Shown: one piece after another, positions 33,414 through 43,456 of the stretch
How positions within the stretch are numbered: position 1 is the first letter of the stretch
Layout: each line of letters begins with the position of its first letter
From: Clostridia bacterium
GTDB taxonomy: Bacteria > Bacillota > Clostridia > Lachnospirales > Lachnospiraceae
DNA length: 64,000 nt
Assembly (NCBI GenBank): GCA_910574835.1
Contig: CAJTDE010000016.1
Location: 1 to 64,000, forward strand
Reading direction: 5' to 3'
Translations under genes and position numbers: made by a program
The notes under the pieces: generated by a model
Database searches by the model: none
Seen by the model: the letters and a program-made list of their open reading frames with translations, nothing else
Told to the model about the DNA's origin: nothing

Positions 33414-36400
33414 TTGTTTTCTTCCTCCCGCAATGTCTGCATCCGCATCAAAATATCCTTCACAAGCTCCATTACGTTTTCTTCATCCCGGCTGTTTTTC
33501 TGTCTCTGGTACAAAAAGCTGGGCTTTTCCCCTGTCGTCAGCCGCATACGTCCGCCGAAGCCCTGGATAAACGCCGGAAATTCCGCCGGATTAAGCCTTG
33601 CCTTTTCATATAGATAGAAGCGGATTTCTTCCGGACGCTCCGCAATCTCCTTTACATAAACTCTGTGAGCCTTTACCTTCAGATCCGCCACCGCCAGCAG
33701 ATTTAACACGGATTTCGGCGGATCGCCAAAGCGATCCAACAGCTCTTCCAACATATCCTCGCACTCCTCGGTGGACTCAATACCTGCAATCCGCTTATAG
33801 ATATCCAGCTTCTGGCTCTCGTTTCGGATATAAGCATCCGGGATATAAGCGTCCAAATCAATATCCACCAGAGTTTGAAATTCTTCCTCTGATACGGAAA
33901 GCCCCTTCTGTTTCTTCACGGCCTCATTCAGCATTTTACAGTACAAATCATAACCCACCGCCTGCATATGACCATGCTGCTGCGCTCCTAAAAGGTTCCC
34001 TGCTCCCCGAATCTCCAGATCCCGCATGGCAATCTTAAAGCCGCTCCCAAGCTCAGTAAATTCCCGAATGGCCCCCAGGCGTTTTTCCGCCACCTCTTTA
34101 AGCAGCTTGTTTCGCCTGTACATAAGAAAGGCATAGGCTGTCCGGTTCGAACGCCCCACTCTGCCGCGCAACTGATATAGCTGTGATAATCCCATATTAT
34201 CCGCATCATGAATGATCATCGTATTGACATTTGAGATATCAAGCCCTGTCTCAATGATGGTGGTGGACACCAGCACGTCAATATCTCCTGCAATAAAGTC
34301 ATACATAATCCGTTCCAGCTCCTGCTCCTTCATCTGCCCGTGGGCAAATACGATATTGGCCTCCGGAACCAGCTTTGATAAGCCCGCCGTTACCTCTACA
34401 ATGGTGTTTACCCGATTATAGACATAATAAACCTGTCCGCCGCGCCCCAATTCCCGGCTGATGGCCGCGCGGACCATTTCCTCGTCGTATTCCATTACAT
34501 AGGTTTGAATCGGCATACGGTCCTGGGGCGCTTCCTCCAATACACTCATGTCGCGAATCCCTATCAGGCTCATATGGAGTGTCCGGGGAATCGGAGTCGC
34601 CGTCAAGGTGAGTACGTCAATATTCTCCTTCAGCTTCTTAATCTTCTCCTTGTGAGCCACACCAAAGCGCTGCTCCTCATCAATAATCAGCAGCCCCAGC
34701 TCCTTGAATACCACGTCTGCCGACAGCACCCGATGGGTTCCGATGACAATGTCAACCAAGCCCTTTTTCAGATCCGCAAGCGTTTTTTTCTGCTCCGCCG
34801 CTGTACGAAACCGGGACAGCATATCCACCCGCACCGGAAATTCCTTCATCCGCTGGACAAATGTATTGTAGTGCTGCTGAGCTAAGATCGTGGTCGGCAC
34901 CAGATAAACCACCTGCTTATTTTCCTGAACTGCCTTGAATGCGGCGCGAATGGCAATTTCCGTCTTGCCGTAGCCTACATCTCCGCAGATCAGCCGATCC
35001 ATAATCTTACTGCTCTCCATGTCCTCCTTCACCGCTTCAATGGCAAGCTGCTGATCCTCCGTCTCCTCAAAGGGAAACAACTCCTCAAATTCCTTCTGCC
35101 AAACCGTGTCCGGCCCATATACATAGCCGTCCTTTTCATGCCGGGCCGCATAGAGCGCCACCAGATCCTTCGCAATCTCCTGAACCGCTCCCCGGACCCT
35201 GGTCTTTGTTTTTCCCCATTCGCTCCCCCCAAGCCGGTTAAGCTTGGGCTTTTTCGCATCTGCTCCGGCATACTTCTGGATCATTTCTAACTGAGTAGCC
35301 AAAATATAGAGATTGCCTCCCTTTGCATACTCAATCTTAATATAATCCTTCATGATCTTGTCTACTTCTACCTTCTCAATTCCCCGGTAGATCCCAAGGC
35401 CATGATTTTCATGAACCACATAATCACCGACGCTAAGCTCCGAAAAGCTCCGGATCTTCTGCCCCTCGTAAGCCTTGCGGCGCTTCCTCTTTTTCCTTTC
35501 CCTGCCGAAAATGTCTGTCTCGGAAACAACGGCAAACTTCACCATAGGATATTCATAACCCCTGTGAACGCTGCCGTGTACTACCATAATTTCCGTTTCC
35601 TGAACAATCCGTTCCCGGTCCTTTGAATAGAAACTGTTCAGCTCTTCTGCCTGCAGATCTAAAGCCAGCCGCTTTGCTCTGGTCCCGGAGGCACACATAA
35701 GCACAACCGCGTACTTTTCCCGCTTCCACCGTTTTAAATCCTTCACCAAAAGCTCAAAGCTATTGTTGTAGGGATTTATTGACCTTGCCTCGATCTGATA
35801 TCTCCCTGTTATATCCCACTCCGGAAATTTTTGTTCCAGCATACACAAGGCCACACAATTTCTTCCGTTCAGCTTTGCCGTTATCTCCTCCGTACCATAT
35901 AGAAGTCCGGCCTCTTCCGGAAGGGCCTCTCCGCGCTGCGCCCGATTCGCAAGGCTCTCCCGAAACTCCTTCTCTACCGTGCCGCCGTTTTCCAACAGCC
36001 TGGCAGGCTCATCCAGAAAAAACACACTTTTATCAGCAGGAAAGTATTCCAGAAAGCTTACGGCCTCTTCGTCTTTTTCCGGAATCAATTCCGCTGCGGG
36101 ATAAATCACAATTTCACTCAAATTCTCAATAGACCGCTGGCTTTCCGCATCAAAGCTTCGAATAGAATCTATCTCGTCGTCCCAAAATTCCAGCCGCCAG
36201 GGATTGTCCTCCGTCAGACTGTAAATATCAACAATCCCTCCCCGGACAGCAAACTGTCCCGGAGCGTCCACCTGTCCGGTCCGTTCATATCCCAGGCGAA
36301 CCAGCCGTTCGCTCAGGGCCTTCGTCTCTACCACGCTCTCTGTCCCGATGCATAGAAGCTCCTCTCTCACCTCCTTCAGAGGCTTCAAACGATCCATGCA

Positions 36401-36763
36401 CCCGTCAAAGGTAGTCACTACCGTAATCCGCTCCTTGGTCAGCAAAGCCTGCAAAGCCCGAATACGCTGCCGTACCAAAAGATTCCCCTGAATATCCGCA
36501 TGAAAAAAGAGGAAATCCTTCGCCTGATAAAGCACGGTCTCATGATCAAAGTACCGGCAATCCTCATAGATTTCCTTCGCTCTCTGCTCGCTGTAGGTTA
36601 AAATGATCCGAAACGGAAATTCTCCTCCCAATTCACAAGCCATGTGAACCTTCTGAGAGTCAATACAACCTGATAGTTGGAGCACTCCTCGGTTTTTCCG
36701 AAGTTTCCCGTGAATTTCCTCATATGCACTTAGCTTCTTTAATGGTTCCAGAAAAGCTTTCAT
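33410..36763 (-). CDS. mfd: Transcription-repair coupling factor
   Basis: An 1117-residue ATP-driven DNA translocase that removes stalled RNA polymerase and recruits UvrA. The order is a UvrB-like N-region, the RNA-polymerase-interaction (CarD-like) domain [20 protein letters not shown] near residue 458, the helicase motor with [26 protein letters not shown] and [14 protein letters not shown], then the second lobe ([26 protein letters not shown]) and the C-terminal TRCF domain. Length and motif set are normal. It overlaps pth upstream and the foldase gene downstream by four bases each. Confidence 0.97.
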   Translation of the reverse strand: MKAFLEPLKKLSAYEEIHGKLRKNRGVLQLSGCIDSQKVHMACELGGEFPFRIILTYSEQRAKEIYEDCRYFDHETVLYQAKDFLFFHADIQGNLLVRQRIRALQALLTKERITVVTTFDGCMDRLKPLKEVREELLCIGTESVVETKALSERLVRLGYERTGQVDAPGQFAVRGGIVDIYSLTEDNPWRLEFWDDEIDSIRSFDAESQRSIENLSEIVIYPAAELIPEKDEEAVSFLEYFPADKSVFFLDEPARLLENGGTVEKEFRESLANRAQRGEALPEEAGLLYGTEEITAKLNGRNCVALCMLEQKFPEWDITGRYQIEARSINPYNNSFELLVKDLKRWKREKYAVVLMCASGTRAKRLALDLQAEELNSFYSKDRERIVQETEIMVVHGSVHRGYEYPMVKFAVVSETDIFGRERKKRKRRKAYEGQKIRSFSELSVGDYVVHENHGLGIYRGIEKVEVDKIMKDYIKIEYAKGGNLYILATQLEMIQKYAGADAKKPKLNRLGGSEWGKTKTRVRGAVQEIAKDLVALYAARHEKDGYVYGPDTVWQKEFEELFPFEETEDQQLAIEAVKEDMESSKIMDRLICGDVGYGKTEIAIRAAFKAVQENKQVVYLVPTTILAQQHYNTFVQRMKEFPVRVDMLSRFRTAAEQKKTLADLKKGLVDIVIGTHRVLSADVVFKELGLLIIDEEQRFGVAHKEKIKKLKENIDVLTLTATPIPRTLHMSLIGIRDMSVLEEAPQDRMPIQTYVMEYDEEMVRAAISRELGRGGQVYYVYNRVNTIVEVTAGLSKLVPEANIVFAHGQMKEQELERIMYDFIAGDIDVLVSTTIIETGLDISNVNTMIIHDADNMGLSQLYQLRGRVGRSNRTAYAFLMYRRNKLLKEVAEKRLGAIREFTELGSGFKIAMRDLEIRGAGNLLGAQQHGHMQAVGYDLYCKMLNEAVKKQKGLSVSEEEFQTLVDIDLDAYIPDAYIRNESQKLDIYKRIAGIESTEECEDMLEELLDRFGDPPKSVLNLLAVADLKVKAHRVYVKEIAERPEEIRFYLYEKARLNPAEFPAFIQGFGGRMRLTTGEKPSFLYQRQKNSRDEENVMELVKDILMRMQTLREEENK

Positions 36764-37338
36764 TCTTTTACAACCTTTTTATTATACTGATTCATAGCTG
36801 CGTCAATCTCACCCTGCACCATCAGGCGCACGGCATCCGACGCACTGCGAACCGCTTCCTGCACCAGTTCCCGATCTTCCCCGGAAAAATGGCCCAACAC
36901 ATGGTTTACCAGATCCTGTCCCTCTATTTTTGCGCCCACTCCTACCCGAATCCGGGGAAACTCCTGCGTTCCGAGATGAGCAATGATATCCTTCATTCCA
37001 TTATGCCCTCCGGCGCTTCCCTTTTTCCGAATCCGCAAGCTTCCCGGAGCCAGATCAATATCATCATAAATCACAATCAAATCCTGCGCCAGGTCAAGCT
37101 TATAGTACGCGGCCGCTTCTCCCACGCTGTTTCCGGAAAGATTCATAAAGGTCTGAGGCTTTAAAAGCAGAAGTTTACTCCCTTCAATAACGCCGGTTCC
37201 GCAGATCCCTTTGAATTTTTTCGTATTCATACTAATATTATATTGATCCGCCAGATAGTCGATTACATCAAATCCAATATTATGACGGGTATGCTCATAT
37301 TTTTTTGTAGGATTTCCAAGACCAACAATCAGATACAT
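36760..37338 (-). CDS. pth: Peptidyl-tRNA hydrolase
   Basis: A 192-residue enzyme that frees tRNAs from prematurely released peptidyl-tRNA. MYLIVGLGNPTKKYEHTRHN at the start includes the substrate Asn and the catalytic His region. LLKPQTFMNLSG, VIYDDIDL and GSAGGHNGMKDI are family signatures. The ATG at 37338 has GGAG at proper distance; longer starts are poorly placed. The pth-mfd order is common in Firmicutes, and the genes overlap by four bases. Confidence 0.96.
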   Translation of the reverse strand: MYLIVGLGNPTKKYEHTRHNIGFDVIDYLADQYNISMNTKKFKGICGTGVIEGSKLLLLKPQTFMNLSGNSVGEAAAYYKLDLAQDLIVIYDDIDLAPGSLRIRKKGSAGGHNGMKDIIAHLGTQEFPRIRVGVGAKIEGQDLVNHVLGHFSGEDRELVQEAVRSASDAVRLMVQGEIDAAMNQYNKKVVKE

Positions 37339-37505
37339 TACCATTCTCCATTCCAGCTGCGCAGTATACCATATTATCAAATATCCATGTCTTTCTTATA
37401 CTACAGGAGATTGTTCCATTTTGCAAGGCTAAACCATAAAGCAGGGATGCCGTCTTTTACACGACATCCCTGCCACTCGCTTTTCATAACATAACTATAT
37501 CCCTG

Positions 37506-37781
37506 TCAGGCTTCCTCTGATGTTTCCAACAATGCTGCTTCATATTTATCCAGAATAATCTTCTGGATCTGATCACGGGTCCCGGAATTGATGGGGTGTG
37601 CAATGTCCCGATACTCTCCATCGGCTGCCTTTCTGCTCGGCATTGCAATAAATAAACCCTTTTCCCCTTCAATTACCTTGATGTCATGTACTACGAACTC
37701 GTCTTCAATGGTAATTGAAACGACGGCCTTCATCTTTCCTTCCTTTGCCACCTTGCGCACGCGTACATCTGTGATCTGCAT
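37506..37781 (-). CDS. spoVG: SpoVG-family RNA-binding regulator
   Basis: A 91-residue protein with the full SpoVG pattern: [40 protein letters not shown] and the [15 protein letters not shown] tail. SpoVG binds RNA and affects septation during sporulation and surface traits. It is preceded by AGGAGG. It lies 100 bases after glgD on the same strand and may be read from its own promoter. Confidence 0.95.
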   Translation of the reverse strand: MQITDVRVRKVAKEGKMKAVVSITIEDEFVVHDIKVIEGEKGLFIAMPSRKAADGEYRDIAHPINSGTRDQIQKIILDKYEAALLETSEEA

Positions 37782-37882
37782 CTCTTTTGTTTCCTCCTTT
37801 TTCCAAAGGCATGAATCTACTTGTAGCTCTTTTTACTTCATCTACGAAAACTCCTCACTCTGTGATTGGTTCTCATCTGTTT

Positions 37883-39001
37883 TTACAGCACGTAGCGCTC
37901 ATTCTTCTCCACCACAATCTTAATGCCGTTCTCGCCTACATAGCGGGAATTGGCCCGGATGGTATCGCGGCTCTCTACAATGCAATTTTCAATGTACGTA
38001 TTATCTCCGATATATACCTCATTCAAAATAATTGAGTTTTTAATCACACAATTATTTCCTACAAAAACTTTCTTAAAGAGAACGGAATTTTCTACGGTTC
38101 CATTGACAATACAGCCGCTGGCAACCAGAGAGTTTTTCACGTCCGAGCCGGGATTGTACTTGGCGGGCGGAAGATCCAGCACCTTTGAGTACACATCCGG
38201 ATACGTCTTGAAGAAATACTTCCGCACGTCTGCCTTCAGAAAATCCATATTCGTCTCATAATATGCTTCCACGGAAGAAATGCTGTTCCAATAGTCTGCG
38301 GTCCGATATGCATAAATGCGCTTCAAATTCTTATAACGGATCAGGATATCACGCACAAAGTCATACCGCTCCTCCTGTGCACACTTCTCTATCAGCTCTA
38401 TCAACTGTCTTCTGCGGATCACATAGATACCACAGGAAATGGTGTTCGCCTCAGTCTCAATCGGCTTCTCCTCAAACTCCAGAATCCTTCCCTCGTCATC
38501 CGTCTTTAACACACCGAAGCGAGAGGTATCGGAACCCGCCGGAAGATCCTTACACACAACAGTAATATCTGCCTTCTTATCAATGTGGTATTCCAAAACC
38601 TTATTATAATCCATCTTATACACGGCATCACCGGATGCAATTACCACATACGGCTCATGGCTTTTCTTAAGCCAGTCCAAATTCTGATAGATAGAATCCG
38701 CGGTCCCCCGATACCAGGAGTTATTGTCTGCGGTGATTGTGGGAGTGAAGATATAAAGCCCTCCCTGCTTTCTTCCGAAATCCCACCACTTGGATGAACT
38801 CAAATGCTCATTCAGGGAACGTGCATTATACTGTGTCAGTACTGCCACCCTCTGAATGTGGGAGTTGGACATATTGCTGAGCGCAAAGTCAATTCCCCGG
38901 TAGCTTCCGGCCACAGGCATCGCCGCTACGGCTCTCTTATTGGACAGCTCTCTCATTCTGTGATTATTACCGCCTGCCAGTACAATTCCAATTGCCCTCA
39001 T
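37883..39001 (-). CDS. glgD: GlgD-type glucose-1-phosphate adenylyltransferase subunit
   Basis: A 372-residue nucleotidyltransferase-like protein. The N-terminal domain ([16 protein letters not shown]) is followed by the left-handed beta-helix end (SGCIVNGTVENSVLF; NNCVIKNSIILNEVYIGDN). GlgD lacks some residues of the active GlgC subunit and in Firmicutes raises the activity of GlgC in a mixed tetramer. The start overlaps the stop of glgC by one base (TAATG), so the two are made together for glycogen synthesis. Confidence 0.94.
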   Translation of the reverse strand: MRAIGIVLAGGNNHRMRELSNKRAVAAMPVAGSYRGIDFALSNMSNSHIQRVAVLTQYNARSLNEHLSSSKWWDFGRKQGGLYIFTPTITADNNSWYRGTADSIYQNLDWLKKSHEPYVVIASGDAVYKMDYNKVLEYHIDKKADITVVCKDLPAGSDTSRFGVLKTDDEGRILEFEEKPIETEANTISCGIYVIRRRQLIELIEKCAQEERYDFVRDILIRYKNLKRIYAYRTADYWNSISSVEAYYETNMDFLKADVRKYFFKTYPDVYSKVLDLPPAKYNPGSDVKNSLVASGCIVNGTVENSVLFKKVFVGNNCVIKNSIILNEVYIGDNTYIENCIVESRDTIRANSRYVGENGIKIVVEKNERYVL

Positions 39002-40272
39002 TATCTGTCACCTGCCTTTATCAATGTCTCGCCGCTTTCCAGAACGCCTTCCTTGTAGTCATCCGGCGTGGTATCTCCGGAAATTGCCGTATTCTTCCCA
39101 ACCTTTACATTTGGCGGTATATAGGAACTCTCGCCGATGGTAACCAGACCGAAGGAATAGATCTTCGGCTGCACCTTGTTGGGAATGTCCTCTCCCACTC
39201 CGAGAACAACCCCATCGGAAATCTCCACCTCCTCGGCAATGATTGCCTTGTCGATGGTGCAATTCTCACCAATATCCGTATTCTTCATAATAATAGAATC
39301 CCGGACCACCGTACCCTTGCCGATGGTTACGCCGGAGCCAATAACGGAATTATATACATCGCCGTAAATCTCAGATCCGCCGCTGATTATACTGCGCTCG
39401 ATCTTGGATTCCGAAGAAATGTACTGAGGCGGAACCGCATCGCTCTTCGTATAAATCTTCCAAAATTCCTCATAGAGATTGAACTCAGGGATAATGTCTA
39501 TCAGCTCCATATTGGCCTCCCAATAGGAACCCAGGGTTCCGACATCCTTCCAATATCCATTGAACTCATAAGCAAATAGACGATTGCCGTTCTCATGACA
39601 GTAAGGAATAATATGTTTTCCGAAGTCGCAGCTTTGCTGATTTGACATCTCAATCAAAGCATTGCGCAAAATCTTCCAGCTAAAGATGTAGATTCCCATT
39701 GACGCCAGATTGCTTCTGGGATGCTCCGGCTTCTCCTCAAACTCCGTAATGCGATTATCTCCGTCCGTGATCATAATACCAAAACGGCTTGCCTCCTCCA
39801 TAGGCACCGGCATAACAGCAATCGTTACATCCGCATTGTTCTCCTTATGGAAGTCGAGCATCACTTCATAATCCATCTTATAGATATGGTCGCCGGACAA
39901 GATCAGCACATACTCCGGATTGTAGGTATCAATGTAGTCCAGATTCTGGTAGATGGCATTGGCCGTACCTGTATACCACTCACTATTGGTACTCTTCTCG
40001 TAGGGAGGAAGAACCGTAACACCACCGATATTGCGATCCAGATCCCAAGGCATTCCGATTCCAATGTGGGTATTCAGGCGTAAAGGCTGATACTGAGTCA
40101 ATACTCCAACCGTGTCAACACCTGAATTGATACAATTACTTAGGGGAAAATCGATAATTCTGTATTTTCCGCCGAACGAAACGGCCGGCTTCGCTACCTT
40201 GGCGGTCAATACACCAAGACGGCTTCCCTGGCCGCCTGCCAAAAGCATGGCAATCATCTCTTTTTTAATCAC
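39001..40272 (-). CDS. glgC: Glucose-1-phosphate adenylyltransferase (ADP-glucose synthase)
   Basis: A 423-residue catalytic subunit making ADP-glucose from glucose-1-phosphate and ATP, the committed step of glycogen synthesis. [23 protein letters not shown] is the nucleotide and activator region, and DHIYKMDY holds the catalytic Asp. [21 protein letters not shown] is the glucose-phosphate site, and beta-helix repeats form the C-terminus. I take GTG at 40272, placed five bases after AGAGGTGA. The longer frame runs through the promoter (TTCACT-17-TATAAT at 40315-40343). Confidence 0.96.
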   Translation of the reverse strand: MIKKEMIAMLLAGGQGSRLGVLTAKVAKPAVSFGGKYRIIDFPLSNCINSGVDTVGVLTQYQPLRLNTHIGIGMPWDLDRNIGGVTVLPPYEKSTNSEWYTGTANAIYQNLDYIDTYNPEYVLILSGDHIYKMDYEVMLDFHKENNADVTIAVMPVPMEEASRFGIMITDGDNRITEFEEKPEHPRSNLASMGIYIFSWKILRNALIEMSNQQSCDFGKHIIPYCHENGNRLFAYEFNGYWKDVGTLGSYWEANMELIDIIPEFNLYEEFWKIYTKSDAVPPQYISSESKIERSIISGGSEIYGDVYNSVIGSGVTIGKGTVVRDSIIMKNTDIGENCTIDKAIIAEEVEISDGVVLGVGEDIPNKVQPKIYSFGLVTIGESSYIPPNVKVGKNTAISGDTTPDDYKEGVLESGETLIKAGDR

Positions 40273-40314
40273 GCAATCACCTCTTGTTGTAATATTAGTT
40301 CGTCTATCAAATAA

Positions 40315-40343
40315 ATTATACCATAACTCTTGTAAATAGTGAA
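40315..40343 (-). promoter_or_regulatory. glgCD promoter
   Basis: Minus-strand TTCACT (40338-40343), 17-base spacer and TATAAT (40315-40320), about 45 bases before the glgC start. Confidence 0.7.
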
Positions 40344-40488
40344 CAGCTTTTTGCAAAAATATGAAATTATTTTAAACATTTTGCGACAGTTTTTTTGCAG
40401 TGATTTCAGCATTTTTTCTATATTATATTGGATTGAGTGAGGATTCTTGTTGATTTTTTAGTTTTTTGTATTTTTTCTTCCGGAATCT

Positions 40489-40516
40489 TTGCTTTTTCAT
40501 AAAATAAGGTTATACT
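40489..40516 (+). promoter_or_regulatory. murC promoter
   Basis: TTGCTT (40489-40494), 16-base spacer and TATACT (40511-40516), about 45 bases before the murC start. Confidence 0.65.
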
Positions 40517-40559
40517 GGTAAAATAAGAATGAAATATTAAAAGACAGGATGTGTATGTG

Positions 40560-41939
40560 ATGTATCATATTGATTTTCATAATCCAATTGCCATTCACTT
40601 CATTGGTATCGGCGGAATCAGCATGAGCGGTCTGGCCGAGATCCTTTTAAATGAAGGCTTTCATATCTCCGGCTCTGACAACAGCGCCTCCAAGCTCACG
40701 GAACATCTGGCCGGATTGGGCGCTGTGATACTTCTCGGGCAAAAGGCCTCCAATATCCCGCAGGACTGTGATCTTGTCGTCTACACGGCCGCTATCCATC
40801 CGGACAATCCGGAATACGCCGCCGCTGTAAAGCGCGGGCTTCCCATGCTGTCCAGAGCCGAGCTTTTAGGCCAGATTATGGGCAACTATGACACGGCCAT
40901 TGCCGTAGCCGGAACTCATGGAAAAACTACAACCACCTCCATGATCTCTACCGTTTTGCTGGAAGCACATGCGGACCCTACGATTTCCGTAGGCGGCATT
41001 TTGCCCGCAATAGGCGGAAATATTCGTGTCGGACAATCACAAACCTTTCTGACCGAAGCTTGCGAATATACGAACAGCTTTCTGCATTTTCTCCCAACGA
41101 TTGGGATTATATTAAATATAGAAGAAGACCATCTTGATTTCTTCCGGGATCTGGATGATATTCGCCATTCCTTCCGCCGTTTTGCCGAGCTTATTCCTGA
41201 GGACGGCCTTTTAATTATCAATCGGGATATCCCCCGGTATGAGGAAATCACAGAGGGTCTCTCCTGCCGGGTCATAACCTTCGGCTCGAATCCCGAAAGT
41301 CATTACCGCTGCTTTGATCTTTCCTTTGATCATCTGGCTCACGCCGCCTTTCAAGTAGAAGACATGAACGGAAGCATTTCCTCGTTCCGTCTGAATGTCC
41401 CGGGCGAACACAATGTGTCAAACGCTATGGCGGCTCTTGCCCTGGCTGATTATCTGCACATTCCTGCCGGCGTCATCCAAAAGGGACTGCTGGCCTTCAC
41501 CGGCACGGACCGGCGCTTCCAGTATAAGGGACAGGTAAACGGCTTTACCATTATTGACGACTACGCACATCATCCCACGGAAATCCAGGCTACCCTTAAG
41601 GCAGCCGCCCGTTATCCTCACAGGGAGATATGGTGTGTGTTCCAGCCTCATACCTACAGCCGTACAAAGGCTTTTCTTCCCGAATTTGCAAAAGCGCTCT
41701 CCCTGGCCGATCATGTTATCCTGGCCGACATTTATGCTGCCCGGGAAACGGATACCCTGGGCATCAGCTCCCAAACTTTGGCCGGAGAACTTGAAAAGCT
41801 CGGTGCGGATGTGCATTATTTTCCTTCCTTTGACGAAATAGAAAAATTTTTATTAAAAAAATGTTTACACGGCGATCTGTGTATAACTATGGGCGCAGGA
41901 AACGTGATAAATATTGGAGAGGATCTTCTGAGGCAATAA
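40560..41939 (+). CDS. murC: UDP-N-acetylmuramate-L-alanine ligase
   Basis: A 459-residue cytosolic ligase adding L-Ala to UDP-MurNAc. IHFIGIGGISMSGLAEIL is the UDP-binding start, AGTHGKTTTTSM the ATP loop, and EDHLDFF, PGEHNVSNAMAAL and DDYAHHPTEIQATL are Mur ligase motifs. GTG codons at 40551 and 40557 are in frame, but the ATG at 40560 gives the usual MYxIDF start and stands about 10 bases from AGGA. A terminator with a DnaA box in its stem follows. Confidence 0.96.
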   Translation: MYHIDFHNPIAIHFIGIGGISMSGLAEILLNEGFHISGSDNSASKLTEHLAGLGAVILLGQKASNIPQDCDLVVYTAAIHPDNPEYAAAVKRGLPMLSRAELLGQIMGNYDTAIAVAGTHGKTTTTSMISTVLLEAHADPTISVGGILPAIGGNIRVGQSQTFLTEACEYTNSFLHFLPTIGIILNIEEDHLDFFRDLDDIRHSFRRFAELIPEDGLLIINRDIPRYEEITEGLSCRVITFGSNPESHYRCFDLSFDHLAHAAFQVEDMNGSISSFRLNVPGEHNVSNAMAALALADYLHIPAGVIQKGLLAFTGTDRRFQYKGQVNGFTIIDDYAHHPTEIQATLKAAARYPHREIWCVFQPHTYSRTKAFLPEFAKALSLADHVILADIYAARETDTLGISSQTLAGELEKLGADVHYFPSFDEIEKFLLKKCLHGDLCITMGAGNVINIGEDLLRQ

Positions 41940-42146
41940 TTATCCACATTATCCACATGCTTATGCACCTAATTCCGTCAAAAAGCATGTGGATTTTTTT
42001 GTGGACAAACTGTTGACATAAATTTTATCCATAAAATCGCCCATTCCCCTGTTTTTCAGGTATATCGGTGTGATTTTGCGGTTGCAAATAATACTTCTCC
42101 ACAAAGTTATCCACATTATCCACATTTTTTTACCCGTTTCTCCACA
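41940..42146. promoter_or_regulatory. Cluster of DnaA boxes upstream of the primosome operon
   Basis: Four perfect TTATCCACA boxes lie in two head-to-tail pairs with no gap: 41940-41948 with 41949-41957, and 42107-42115 with 42116-42124. One-mismatch boxes are at 42000-42008 (reverse strand), 42025-42033, 42095-42103 and 42138-42146. The cluster ends 14 bases before the -35 of the dnaD-like gene. No dnaA, dnaN or AT-rich unwinding region is visible, so it is not an obvious chromosomal origin. It more likely gives DnaA control of dnaD-dnaC or titrates DnaA. The intergenic stretch 41940-42278 has no gene. Confidence 0.85.
41951..42000 (+). terminator. murC terminator with embedded DnaA box
   Basis: ATCCACATGCTT (41951-41962) pairs perfectly with AAGCATGTGGAT (41983-41994), followed by seven Ts. 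The second DnaA box of the first pair (41949-41957) overlaps the left arm. Confidence 0.88.
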
Positions 42147-42159
42147 GAAAAAAGACCTC

Positions 42160-42187
42160 TTGCAATTTAGAAAAGTTATGATAAAAT
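42160..42187 (+). promoter_or_regulatory. Promoter of the dnaD-dnaC operon
   Basis: TTGCAA (42160-42165), 16-base spacer and TAAAAT (42182-42187). The last DnaA box lies immediately upstream. Confidence 0.65.
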
Positions 42188-42278
42188 ACACGTATGTAAT
42201 GAGCAGTGAGAAAAGTATGTACGGACAAGCCCGTTAAAATCTGCATTCACAAATGGTAAAGTAAGGAGCAAATCATCT

Positions 42279-43280
42279 ATGACCCATTTTCAGCTGCATG
42301 GCCCTTCCGGATGCGGCCACACCCTTGTTTCCGATTTATTTTTAGATGAATATATGCCTACCGCAAACGGAGAATATGTAAAGATATATCTCTATCTTTT
42401 GCGTTGTCTAAAATCTGATGTACAAGAACTCTCCGTCTCTCTGATTGCAGACAAGTTCGAAGGCACGGAAAACGATGTGAAGCGGGCGCTGAAATACTGG
42501 GAAAAAATGCACCTGTTAAAGCTGGAATACAATGAGTCAAAAGAGCTTTCCGGTATCCGCCTCATAGAAGAACCGGATAAACACGCCGAAAAGCCCCTTT
42601 CGAAGCCTGAAAGCTTTTCTTTGGCGCACTCTTCAGACAAGCCCTTAACCCAGGAGCAGACAAAGCAGCTGCTTTTCATCTGTGAGCAATACCTCGGCAA
42701 GACGTTAAGCTCTTCTGAGGTTTCTAAAATCCTGTACTTCCATGATGCCTTAGGTTTCCACGCGGATCTCATTGAATATTTGATTGAGTACTGCGTATCT
42801 AAGGGGCATAAAAGCCTTCGTTACATAGAATCAGTCGCCTTAGGCTGGCACAAAAGCGGTTATACTACCGTCAGCCAGGCCAAAGAGCAGACAAACCTCT
42901 TTAACAAAGCTTATTTTTCCATATTAAAAGCTTTTGGAATCTCCAGGCGCAATCCGGTAGAAGCGGAAATCGTCTATATGGATCGCTGGATGAAAGAGCT
43001 TCAGTTTTCCGAAGAGCTGATTATAGAGGCATGCGGCCGGACTATGGCGGCCATCCATGAGCCAAGCTTTGAATATACGGATCGCATTTTAAAAGGCTGG
43101 AAGAAAAATCAGGTTACCCGTCTCTCTGATTTGGAGGCTCTTGACAAGCAGCACCGCGCTTCCAAAGCAAAATCAGAGACGATTCCGCTCAAAAAGACAG
43201 CTTCCTCCAATAACTTCCGTAATTTCTCCGAACGGGATTATAACTATGATGAATTGCTTAAAAAAATCACAAATCAGTAA
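42279..43280 (+). CDS. DnaD-domain replication initiation protein (DnaB/DnaD type)
   Basis: A 333-residue primosome protein. The N-terminal part (residues 15-105) is a winged-helix DnaD-N-like domain (FLDEYMPTANGEYVKIYLYL). Two DnaB_2-type helical domains follow, each ending in the YxxxI motif region: HADLIEYLIEYCVSKGHKSLRYIESVALGW and SEELIIEACGRTMAAIHEPSFEYTDRILKGW. Such proteins remodel origin DNA and help load the replicative helicase with the DnaC/DnaI-type loader encoded next. AAGGAG precedes the start. The gene is followed by a full hairpin repeat. The Bacillus gene name (dnaB or dnaD) cannot be decided by sequence alone. Confidence 0.88.
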   Translation: MTHFQLHGPSGCGHTLVSDLFLDEYMPTANGEYVKIYLYLLRCLKSDVQELSVSLIADKFEGTENDVKRALKYWEKMHLLKLEYNESKELSGIRLIEEPDKHAEKPLSKPESFSLAHSSDKPLTQEQTKQLLFICEQYLGKTLSSSEVSKILYFHDALGFHADLIEYLIEYCVSKGHKSLRYIESVALGWHKSGYTTVSQAKEQTNLFNKAYFSILKAFGISRRNPVEAEIVYMDRWMKELQFSEELIIEACGRTMAAIHEPSFEYTDRILKGWKKNQVTRLSDLEALDKQHRASKAKSETIPLKKTASSNNFRNFSERDYNYDELLKKITNQ

Positions 43281-43315
43281 TATGACAAACCTGGAAATAA
43301 TCCGGCTAATCTGCC

Positions 43316-43440
43316 GTACGGTAAAGCCGCAACGGCGCACGAGAGGAACTTTTATGAGTGCCCTTTCGAATAAAAGTTTCTCTCATTACAGGTGTGCCGA
43401 AGCGGCTTTACCCTTTAACGCCGTCGCGCAGCGACTTAAA
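43316..43440 (+). repeat. Dispersed hairpin repeat, full copy 4 (before the dnaC-like gene)
   Basis: GGTAAAGCCGC pairs with GCGGCTTTACC, GGCGCAC with GTGTGCC, and GAGAGGAACTTTTAT with ATAAAAGTTTCTCTC, around GAGTGCCCTTTCGA. The tail carries GTCGC-GCA-GCGAC and TTAAA, directly followed by AGGAGG of the dnaC-like gene. ATAATCCGGCTAA lies just upstream (43297-43309), as in the full copy at 18.4-18.6 kb. Confidence 0.88.
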
Positions 43441-43456
43441 ATAGGAGGATGCATCT

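Noticed and set aside
41940-42278. Chromosomal replication origin
   Set aside because: DnaA boxes are dense, but there is no dnaA, dnaN, recF or rpmH nearby and no clear unwinding element. I keep it as a DnaA-binding regulatory region.
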